Source: Limnephilus marmoratus
Lineage: Eukaryota; Arthropoda; Insecta; Trichoptera; Limnephilidae
NCBI GenBank assembly: GCA_917880885.1
Contig: OU862933.1
Location: 6,743,452 to 6,807,451, forward strand
Length of the DNA stretch: 64,000 nucleotides
Direction of reading: 5' to 3'
Shown here: positions 11,882 to 23,800 of the stretch, in pieces
Layout of the letters: each line of letters begins with the position of its first letter
Numbering within the stretch: position 1 is the stretch's first letter
Notes under the pieces: model-generated
Database searches by the model: none
What the model saw: the letters and a program-made list of their open reading frames with translations, nothing else
What the model was told of the DNA's origin: nothing
Made by a program: the position numbers and the translations under genes

Positions 11882-14800
11882 CTGCGGAAGATAAATTATT
11901 ATGATATCGCAATAAACAATCACAACGATCAACATAATATTTTTATCTGACTAAAACTGGTATATTAATTATATAACATTGATTAAATATGTGTCACCAA
12001 AGTAGGAATACATATTATTAAAAAAAAAACTATAAAATGTAGAACACAATAACCACATTATTATTAATATAAAAACCTATAAAAATGGAAGGAACATATT
12101 TATAAAATATATTAGTTTAAACAGAGAAAAACTACGTACTGTTAGATGAAATATGTAGTCTTATTATGTACATACCTAATTTTCCAAAAGTTTACATTCA
12201 CATTTGGAATATAAAATCCAGGATGGGTGGACAGCAAATTTTCCTGCAACTTCTTAAATTTGACATCCTTTTCGTTTTGTCCATTCACAATAATCTCTCC
12301 CGATCGGAAGAGGGTATTTTCGGGGAAATTATCGGTTAAAACAACATTGAAAAATGTCCCTGTACGGTTATTCATGAGAGAGATAATTAAATTTAAGTCC
12401 TGGCCATCTGAATCATCCAGATTCTTAACAGCGAAGTAAACTAGGAAGTTGTGATCACATACAAATTCACAGATCAATAGCCTCATCAGATGATTTTCCA
12501 CTTCTTCAGGATTAACTGGTGTTAATTTGAGACAGTTCCCGCCGTGGAAACTATCTTCAGCGTAAATTGAGCAGCAGCTCGCATTCTCCGTATTTGGTTT
12601 TACAATGAATCTCTCGATCATAGGGTCGGTTCGGGTGTTAGTTTCAACTTTTATATCACTCTCCCTCTGAATAAGAGATTCTCCGATATTATTATCATCA
12701 AATTTTTCTCTTTTTTGTAATCCGTCTTCATGTGGGGTGTCATTATCATCAGCATTTTCTCTTATATCTCTATTTTGCAACATTAACATTTCTTCAGGTT
12801 CACTTCGAAAATTCGATGGGGTTTCAAATACCCTTTCCAAATAGTAAGCATTGGAGCAAAATGGGAAAGAACTTTGGTACTGCTGGTCTCGGAGATTAAA
12901 CCAAAGATTATCTTCAATAACCTGCAAAATGCATAGAAATGTTGCAATTGATAAAGTTTAATACCTACTAAAGACTAAGCATACAGACGTATCCATATTT
13001 TAATCAATAAGACAACCTACGGAGATCAAAATACTACAGACTAGTGTTGAATTTACCGATAGGCTCAATGAATATTTAAAAGAGGTACCATCTAATAGAG
13101 AAACAATAAAAAAATAACTGACAGAAGTTAGTCTGCCAGTCGACCAATAGGCTTTTTTTGTGAATGTAGCTGTGGGCCAAAGTTCTTCTTACGTATGGTT
13201 GGGTGTCAGAGGGGGACATCTAGGTCTGCGAGCTAGTTTAGGGCCTCAGGCGTTGCCCTGTGGACCTCATCAATCCCGCCGGGGAATGAATGGAGCGGAC
13301 ATTCGTTGACCACATGTTCGGTGGTCTGCACCGCACCGCATTCATACATCGCCGACTCTTTAAGGCCTCATCTATACATCATATGGGCACAATGGCTATG
13401 GGAGCACCTATCCTGTTGATGGCGGACCAGAGTTTGCGAGGCAATGAGAACCCAGGCTGTCTCTCAGTGGGGTCTTGTACAGGATGGGCATTTTTCACAT
13501 TGGCCGATTGCCACTCAAGCTTCCACCTGTCTTCTGGGGTGAGAGGTGACTGGACTAGTCTTTCTCCTTCTGTTCAGAAGGGTTTTCGTGACTTCAAGCG
13601 ACATGCCGGGTGAGAGACGACATCATCATGCAAAGGTAATGCGCTTTTTTGCAGTGCCTTCTTGTATTCCCTCAGTGTTGCAATTTCTCGCCTGATATTT
13701 GGCGGTTTCGTACTTTCACGGTTTTTCTAAGCGGGCTAAAAAGCAAAAAAAATACCCCAGAATAATGGCCTTGCCCAAGGCTCAGTGCTGGCCCCAACGC
13801 TCTTTAACATCTATACTCAAAATCTTCCTCACATTGAAGACACAAAATTTGTTTACGTAGATGACATCGCCGTCACAGCCCAAGCCAAAACCCTCAATGC
13901 AGCAGAGGAGATCCTTAATTCTGACCTCAAGACTTTGGAAGGATATTTCCTCAATTGGCGACTAAAGCCAAATGGGTCAAAAATAGTTGTGACAGCTTTC
14001 CATCTCAGTAATTCACAGGCAAACGCAAAACTCTGTGTTCAGTTTGACGGAAAAAATATTTACCATAACCCCCATCCCCGCTATCTTGGAGTAACTTTGG
14101 ACAGGTGCCTGAACTACCGGCAAGACATGGAAACAGTGAGCAAAAAACCAAGACAAGACTAAACTTAGTAAATAAGCTAGCTGGTACTAGCTGAGGATGG
14201 AACGCCAACACGCTCAGAACGGCATCCATTGCCCTGGTTTTCTCAGCAGCTGAATGCTGTGCTCCAGTATGGGATAGAAGCACCCACACTTCCATGGTCA
14301 ACGTTCAGCTTAACGCCACAATGCGAACCATCAGCGGAACTTCAAAATCTACTCCTCTCCCTTGGCTCAACGTACTTGCAAACATAACCCTTTTATTAGG
14401 CCAAAGTGAGGGTGAATTTGACTAGGACAACAAAGATACAAAAAATGTAAGGTATCTAAATTACCAGTCCATCCATCCATTTTTTCTCTCCCGATCCGAG
14501 GCAGAAGGATGTTTGAAAGGGAAGCTGAGAAGGACCCCTCGTATTGAGATAAGGCCAAAGCGTGTTCCAAAACGCGTTCTCCCTCAAAAAGAAATGCTCC
14601 CTCTCGGCGCACTTCCTGAAGTAGTAACTGTCATACCGGTTGCGTCTGGTGATCTCATTGGTCTCCAGGGACTCAGTGTAAGCGATGTTCTCAGAGCGAT
14701 ACTGCTGGTCCATGACCTCGGAGAACTCGATGGCCTCGTGAGTCCAGGCGGGAGCGAATATGGCCAGTGACAGACCAAAATTGTAGATTTCTTTGACTGC

Positions 14801-17800
14801 CTGAAATTAAACACTCGAATTACTCAGAAAAACAGAACAAAATCATTTAAATAGACATCCGTAAATGGTTGACATTATTTTCTGTATGAGAATACTCCAG
14901 TTCTTATGAACATAAAAGAGACTGAAATGCTTCCCGTGTGAAGTTAAAGATAAATAATCTTGGCTCTGTAAACAGATTTTTTTTAAATAATTTCAAATGA
15001 AGAATTATACAATAGGCCACTTGCATGATTTCATAATGACTTGGAAAAAAAAGTGTGGATAGATTTTTTACCAAGATTATGAAAATGTTACTAAAAATTT
15101 TTAGAAATTTATAGTTTTTTTTTTAATAAATAAATTCGTTTTTTGGGTTTGTGACGTCACTACATGAAAATGTTCCATCTCCGATAATATTCAATTAATT
15201 TTGTAAAATTCCACACTGATTTTTTTTGTTATATGGCAACACTTTGATTTCCGGCGAATTTTTTAATTTGACACCTAAAATTCACTAGTTTTATTGTCTG
15301 TGGCATGCAAACTTTTTGTTTGTTTTGACTGACACTATGAAGTCGGGTCTCTTGCGAGCTCCGCCATTAATGTTTGCCGTGACAATCCCTCAAAAATCAG
15401 TTCAACATTTTTTGTTCCGTCTCCTTCGGTTGTTGAAACACGGTTGAAAGATTGGTGCGAAGTTTGCGCGGTCACTCAATTTGGCTAGTAGTCCGTGGGA
15501 AGGACCTGTCCACGTGTACGCAATGAACACTTGACGTTTGACATTTTGGCGTTTATATCAATGTTAAAATGCGTTCTGATGAAAAAGAGATGCATCAGGG
15601 AGAAAACACAGATATTTTAATAGACATTTATTTATCAGGAAAGATTTCTGACTAATATCGATTATTGCACGACCTAAAGTTACTATTAAGAATTTAGAGT
15701 GCGTAAATAATTACGTAGCATAAAAAATAGAATACCGATTTGAATTGGTCAATTTCTCCCGCGTCTCTGAAACCGATTTATAAATTAATAGACTTTATTT
15801 ACAAGTGAGTTTACGAAAAAAATAATCATCCATTACGACAGTATTTATTTACAAATCATAATTATTAGGTCCGCGCAGTTGATATAACACCAAAAAACTT
15901 GACGTTTGTCGTTTACATAAATGTTAAAATGCATTCTGATGAAGAAAAGATGCTACATTCAGGAAGAAAACACAGATATTGCTATGCCAAGCTCAAGAGC
16001 TAGTACTCTTCATTGGCGTAGAAATTAATTAAATCATGTTCTTTTCATTAAATAAATAAAAAAATAAAAACTTACTTATCTAATTCCGAATAATATCGAT
16101 TATCGCAGGACCTAAAGTTGTCTTTTAAAAATTTCCAGTGCGTAAATATTTACGTAGGCGTCAAAAACAGAATAATTATATTAATATATGATATTATATT
16201 ATAATTTTATTATCAAATATATCTATTATTATATTATATTTAGGTATAATAATATTTTAAACTCGTGATTATACTCGCTCATTGGGAAAAAGTCTCAAAA
16301 AGTCATTCGATGTATTCTCCATAAACGAACGCATTGCGGACTCTTGCGAAAAAATGAATTATTCCTCTCCCGCCAACCCCCGCCTGCATTCCCGCTCGAA
16401 ATACAACAATAATTGTCAATATTTATCACGTTAATGGGATTGTCACGGCAAACGTTAATGGTGGAGCTCGCAAGAGACGGGCCTTTAAGTGAACATCGTA
16501 CAGATAGCGGCTGTCTTAGAAACGTAATGGTGAGGATGCTGATTTTAACAAAATCAAATTTTAAAACACATCTGCCGGATCTGCCCTGATGATGGACACT
16601 TCAACGCTGTCCGAAACGTTGGCTAAAAAAGGAGGTAGCGCAACACGGCATAACACCCCAAAAACAAATAACGAAAAAGGTATTAAGTAATATAATATTA
16701 AAAAAATGCAAATAAGAAAGTCCATTAACAACGACGTTTTCACATTTGAAAAAGAATCTTCACAGAACCATTAAAACGGTCACCATCTTCAAATGAAAAC
16801 GGAGAGTACGAAATGCAAAATGATTGAGTTGAAACAGGACTTTACTACGCTCAATCAGTAAAAAAGGACCATCCCAGAATGACACAATGAGAAACTATTA
16901 ACCCGGCCCTTGCCGCTCGTGCACCGGTGTCATGAGAAAAAAAAAAATTTACACGCGATTTTGACCTTTATGTATAAAGAAAGTGTATGAAGAACACAGT
17001 CAGAATCGCTTGCTCTATTATCGCCCTTTACCATAGCGAAACCTGCAATGCGCCTAGTCACTCCAAATAATTTATATTTAATTTTTCGGAGCGCGGGGAT
17101 GTGCGCAGTTCTTGCGCATGTGCGGGGAAAAAATACGTTTATCTACGATTTTGACCCTTCTATGTACAAAATTTGTAAAGGACAGTGTCAGAATCGCTTG
17201 GACACGAAATGTCATTTCTGCCGCCGGGTGCCGCGTCATAATTTATGCGTCTTACTCGACTAAAACATTGTAAAACCTATCAATTTACGTAATTAATGCA
17301 AATAATGTTGTTTTGGTAGATAGTTTATTGTTCTAGGAACGTGTTTCAGTCAATAAAATATACAATAGCTCAAAATTAATCCGCAAAACATTCATTTCAA
17401 AAATCAAAGTGGTGCTTTTTGCTGGCCTTCCCTGGCCTTCAAGGAGTTTTAAGTACCACTTACAAAATATATTCATTGATGTGGCTCCTTTATAGAGTTA
17501 TTTATTACTCAAAGAGGTTTTAAAAAATACAGTAAGGTGTTTGCTAACAAAAGGTTAACCAGAAAATGAAGAGGTTTGTCTTTTCTTTAACGTTCTGTTT
17601 AATAATAACTAAAGAAAGGCGAAAGACCCGCTATGAGCCTGTGTTGGTTACCGAAGCAGTGTTGAAACAACCCCCGCCCCAGAAGTTCCTGCCCCAGACG
17701 TCGACCCCCACGTACACGTCGTGGATGCGTGGCCCCGCCTCCTCAACGCAGCGCTGTAGGTCACTCAGTTGCCAGGAGTAGTTGGTAAAGATGCCGTCAC

Positions 17801-20800
17801 ATGCGTCAAAGAAGAGCCTGGGGACCATAAACAATACTGTATTAAATCATTTCACTTTCAAAAGTGTATCTTTTGTAATTAAAATAGTGGTTGACTCAGC
17901 ACGGGGGGTCACAATCTGACTAAAGAACAATAGGCCAGTCAATAAAGGCTCAAAATGAGGCAAACCCAAACATTAATTCCCCCGTCGATGAAACTTTGCA
18001 GTCACGTGGAGTATCATTTAGGGATGACGAATGACAAAAGATCCAACAAAATATTTAACGGGAAGTTAGTTATTTTTAGCAAAAACTGAAAAAAAATTAT
18101 AACTCTCGCGGGAAAAGTATTTCTTTCCAAAACTCTTCACATATTGATAGTATTAATTAATATCCACCTGATTATTTAGAAATCCAACAATATTTTTGTT
18201 GGGAAAGTATGTTTTTAAAAAGAGATTTGTTTTTTATTTCTATTGTTGCCGGGAAAATTCCCCCCCCCAATTTTTGATCACGAAGTGTCTTTATATTGGT
18301 GTTTGCTTTATTTAATCAAAAGATCCAACATTTTTTTCTTTTGGAACATGCTTTTTTGATATGAGTCAAAAATATCGCTCCGGAAAAATCCCCCGTCCAA
18401 TTTTTTAAAGTCAAATTGTTAGGATAGCTATGTTAAAAAGATTTCTGCAAAGATCCAACAAAATTTTCAACGGCAACCTATTTTTTTTAATTGATTTCGA
18501 TCGCACGCTGATTTCACGTGATTTTTGTATGAACAGGAGCCCGCGGGGTAAGGGTAGGGGTGGGGCTAGTCGCATTCGGGACTGCGCTACGCGACTAACG
18601 GCCGCGAAGTCTATGTAAAATTAAGAAGGGCATTGTTTGCATGGTTGATTGACAACTTTACAACCTCACACACACACGATATTCAAAACAAGAGAACACA
18701 CACTTAGTGACACACTGCCGGCCGGAACCCCCCATCCCCCTTTATCCACTGCCCCTACACCTCACCCGCACGGCTATGATTTACAGCTCTGCTGATATAT
18801 TGTGGGTCTAGCATCTTTCCTATTCGGATCTTGGAAGCGCGTGAAGCCGTGCATGTAGGTACCTACGTACCTAAGCAATCCGCATAATTATTTGTTCTTC
18901 GTAGCATTTTGATTTCGCCGGACTTAGTGATTTCTCAATCAATATATTGAGAGGGTATCGACTCCAATAATTTTTTTTTCTTTATTTTTTTCCATTATAT
19001 CTACATATTTACATTTCAAAAGTAATTTTACATATTTTCTAAATACAGTAAGATATAAACATAAGGTACAAGTGATATTTAGCAATAAGTAAATATATAA
19101 TAGACAAAAGTAGGTAATGGGAACATTGGGAACCCACTAAGGCACTGCCCGTGTGTGGGTAATACAAACAAAAATGCTATATTAAATCAATAAGTACAAG
19201 AAAAAAATGTTAATTTTAAAGTCAATGTTTAGAAATTAAGGTATTTGTGAAAAAATGTAGTAAAAACATAGAAACTTTTTTTTGTTGTTGATTGTTATAG
19301 TTTTAAAAAAGTAAATAAAGTTAGTCTTGAAGATACCGTAGATTTGTATTGAAAAGTGAAACATTATGATTTACAAAGAATTCTTATTAAAAGTGTCTCA
19401 ACATCTGCATCATTCAGCCACAATTTAATTTTTTTAATGTAAAGTGATATTTGAATGTGTTTTGGTAGCAGATTAAATGTTCGAGGATCAATAAAACTGC
19501 TATGTGCTTCCATTAACTTGGTATTGGTTTGTGGGGTAAAAAAATATTATTAGTACTTTCGTAAATTCTGTTTTCATTTTTTTCGAAACAATTTTGGTTT
19601 TTAAATACATATTTTATAGTCTGCAATATAAATAATTTACGAATATTGGAAAAAAACTGCTCACGTAATTAATGTATGCCCACTTATATTATGTTTTCCT
19701 AGGTAGTCAGAGGGGGTTCTTTTTCGATTTTTTTTTTTATTTTTGGCAGCATTTTGAAGTGAAAAACGCGATTTTAGTAAAAAAAAAGTCGGTGAATTTG
19801 TTATTAAAATGGTAAAAAAACTCCCTCTGACTACCTGTTGATTTATGTGTAGAAATAGTGTACAAAATTAAAAAGCATCGGTCATGTTAAGTCAAGATTT
19901 TGAGTTTTGATGTTCACAGAAATGTTGTTTGCGAGAAACCGATTTAAAAAATTTTATACTCGAAATGTAGTTGAATCGAGCATGGGGCCAGTTGCTTGAA
20001 ACACTGTATCTTTGTTAGTTTTGCTCCTTAAAAGTTTTAAAACCTTACCCCCCCCCCCCCCCCCCCCCTAGTCCGCCATTGGTAAAGGGGCCCCGAGACG
20101 TGAATTGCCTAGGGGCCCCGACATGGTTAATCCGGCCCTGGCTCTTACATACTGAAGTACGCTGGTTGTCGAAAGGTGCACGTTTAACCAGATTTTACAC
20201 ACTTTTTTAATCGGTTTTAGAGTTTCTGGAAAGTAAAGATCTAATCAAATTGAAAGCAGACAACGCGTATTTGACAGATTCTCAATTTTGTGTTTATCCC
20301 CCTTTTTAGAGACAGACATTACAAAAGCTTTTTTCCAAATAGTGTGAAATTAGTTTTCTTTGAGAGAATGTGTGAATAGCAATGTCACCGCGATAATAAG
20401 TTGTTCAGCACAATTTCACAAAAAAAAGTTGAATGTAATTTATCACAACCAGCACCTTTTTGTGTTGTCATTTTGCAGATATATTAATACTTACTAAAGA
20501 TGTATTAACGTTAAATCGAATTTAAATTTATTGAACTCATATTATTATTATTGACATTATTGGTGAGAATGTATTTAGTTTGAGAAAGAAAAAAAACAGA
20601 TTGAAAATAAACATTAAAAAGATTGCAAATTTTTGTTGCCCATCACTAAAAGTTTCCACGGAACATGTTATTAGGTATATCGGGAAGATTGTTTGGATTT
20701 CACGAAAGTCCAAAAATATTTCACATTATTCTTTGTGTTTAGCATTATTTATATGGATTGCAAGTAACATTATGTGTTCACAGGAATAAGTTTGCGTAAT

Positions 20801-23800
20801 ATCATACAATAGTCATATGAAAAAATATTATATTACGTTTTGTAAAAAATGTGTTAGACCGTAATCTCTAAAATACATAATTATGATACTAAACTGAACT
20901 CATGAATAAAAAAATATCAACCCCATCACTATTGTTGTATAAACTAGTCTTAACATCACTATTATCGAAAACGATGACTCCCTCCCCCCGACCATGCACT
21001 CCTTGCCTCGATATCTAAAACGTGCGAACGAGACAACTGCAGTAAACTATCTGATTTACCTACAGAAATCGCTCGGAGAAGGGTTTAGGGAGAAAACACT
21101 TTTCTACACCGAAACTTTCACGAAATTATAATTTGAAAACGGTAATATGTTCTCAAAAGAAGAAGCTACGTCGGTATGTTTTTATAATTTTGTAATTCTT
21201 TATAAGAATTGAATAAACAGCACTTTTTCCTTAAATAATGTTTTCCGATAAATTGTGTATGTTTGACAGTGAATGTTTACGTTAATTAGAAACGCATCGA
21301 AAATATAAAAACATACCGACATAGCTTTTACTTTCTAGAAGGCAATATAAAAAAAAAAATTAATTTCGTGTAATTTTCGATGTAGAAAAGTGTTTTTTCC
21401 TGGGCGTCCCTTTTGTATGGGCCGAAAAGCGAAGTCTATCATCTTAATGCTAGAGTCATCAATGCTTTTATAAGGAGGAAAACACTTGTTTCCAGTGAAG
21501 AAGCCGTGGTTGCAGAATTTCAATATGAAATGAAATGCATTTTCTGTGACAGTGATGCATCAGACGAATTTATCTGTGCAGAAAATAAAAAAATTGCGGC
21601 ACTGCGGTCATATGTTCGCAGAATACAATTGCCGCAAACAAAAGTGTCGATCGCAGAATTAGCATCGCTACGAAAAGATACATGGGCGAACAAGGTACTT
21701 TTAATTATTTTAATTTTATAATGTTCATTATTACGATCTCTCTATTCTTCTTATCTTAACCCCTCGGGTATTTTTAGTATGTATTTAGTTTAATACAGTA
21801 ATTTTTACCGTGGTACAAATACTTAATTATGTATCTATATTTTCGACTAGTTTCGTGAATATAATTACATAATTAAGTTGTTTAATACTAAGTTATTTGT
21901 ATTTATTACTAGCAGACCCGGCCACACGTTGCTGTGGCTAACGAAACACAACGCCATTACCCAACCTTTATAAAAACCACACCACCCGCTGCTTATTTTT
22001 TAATTTTTTTTATTGAAAGAATAGATAATACATATTATAATCAACAAACAAGTCCTGCTAAGCCAATTGAATTGGCTTGTCAACAGGTGGTTATATTTGG
22101 TTACATATAGATTTTTTACATTTAAAATTGAATATTTGAATTTCTCGGCTTTTCTCTACTATAATAAGCATGTATTATACATATAAACCTTCCTCTTGAA
22201 TCACTCTATCTATTGGTGAAAACCGCATGAAAATCCGTTGCGTAGTTTAAAAGATCTATGCTCACAAACATTTTGAGCGACTTCATTTTATACTATGTAA
22301 TGTAAATGATATATGTATAATGAATAACAACAACAAAGTCAATCAATTATTTGAATTTTTTTTTGCTAAAAACATTCATTCAATAAGCCACGGACTTTAT
22401 TGATTTATATGCCTTTTATGATTTATTGATCTAGTTACCCTCGTACTAAACTATTCTTTTGCATTAACAATTCTATAATTTTCTTATAGGTATTGCGACG
22501 GATTCATGACGTTGATTTAGTTGCTGTGGCTGCCAGATATCATCGAGCTTGCTATGATACGTTTCGGAAGGTAGAAATACCCCTAGAAGGTGATCGAAAA
22601 CGAGGGCGACCAGAATCTTCTAATACTTACTCAGCAATGAAAGAAATTTATGCAGTTTTAGAAAACAATCGTGAAGAATGCCAGTTCTTACTTAGCGATT
22701 TAAAAAATGCTGAATCTCGTGACTGCCCCGATGATAGAACCATAAAGAGTAAGTTGAGAGATAAATATGGTGATGACATTCTCATCACAACTACTGATGG
22801 TAAGGCAACGTTGATTTGTTTCCGTGATACTGGACATAGAATCCTGCATAACACATGGTATACGTCAAAGGAGAATGATGTACAAGAAGAACGCTTAAGG
22901 ATTGTACGCACTGCTGCTTCCATAATTTTAGAAGATATCAGATCGACTGTCTATGATACTTCTGTCTTTCCTCCACCTGAAAAATTTCTTGAAAATGTTA
23001 ATGAAGATATACCCCATTCTTTGAAAACCTTTCTTGAAGAGCTCATTCTAAAGAAGAAACGCGATACAGATAGTGCTTCCAAGAAATGCCAGGCAATCGC
23101 CCATTCGATAATCACCGCTGTTCGACCCCGTTCATTTACATCGCCCTTACTGCTAGGCATTGCTACATTAATAAATCAGAAATTTGCTTCCAAATCGCTT
23201 GTCGATCTGTTGGCATCTTTTGGATTTTGTTTGTCGTACCACGAAGCAACAAACTTCCAAATATCGGCTATCGCTCACATTTCGCCTATCGAAAAGCCTG
23301 ATTTTTGTCAATATGTATTTGATAATGCCGACCATAATATAAGTACGATCGATGGCAAAAATACATTTCACTCCATGGGTGGCATAAAATGTTATACTCC
23401 TGCTTTGAAAACAAACTATGAGAGTGTATTACGTCTGAAAAGCATACCACCATCCTTTGTCATTGGTAATTTTGGTCATGTACCATTAGAAACATATCAA
23501 TGTACATCAAAAGGTTTGCAGCAAGTTCTGATCCATAATTTTGCCGGAGACTCCGATATCAAGGATATATTGCCGTCGTGGACAAATTTTCTGTGGATAT
23601 ATTAAAAAAAGCAAGGCTTTTGTGATATACCCGGCTGGAATGGTTTCATGGAAAAATTCACTGCTGAAAAGAAATATGAAAAGTCTGAAATCGTTCCACT
23701 TCCATTTATCAACGCTCCTCCAACGCAGTATGATACTATTTACACATCATTAATTATGGCTGTAGAGAATACCAAGTCCATCGGCATGAAAACTACTATA

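Noticed and set aside
12227..12439. Plus-strand frame over ENGASE exon 6
   Set aside because: Shadow of the minus-strand exon.
13290..13613. Plus-strand frame of 107 codons
   Set aside because: It is the antisense shadow of the LINE C-terminal region read on the minus strand (CGAVQTTEHVVNECP).
18430..18618. Frame identical in both long arms (starts MLKRFLQRSNK)
   Set aside because: The identity extends equally to non-coding parts of the arms, and no start or domain is evident. It is DNA identity, not a conserved protein.
20040..20065. C run of about 18 as a functional element
   Set aside because: Homopolymer runs of this kind occur at many hAT ends in the window and vary in length; no function is implied.
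21147..21173. Mini-exon (MFSKEEATS) splicing in phase to 21386
   Set aside because: The phase works, but the exon and its donor lie in an inverted repeat arm that looks like a separate insertion. Too weak to annotate.
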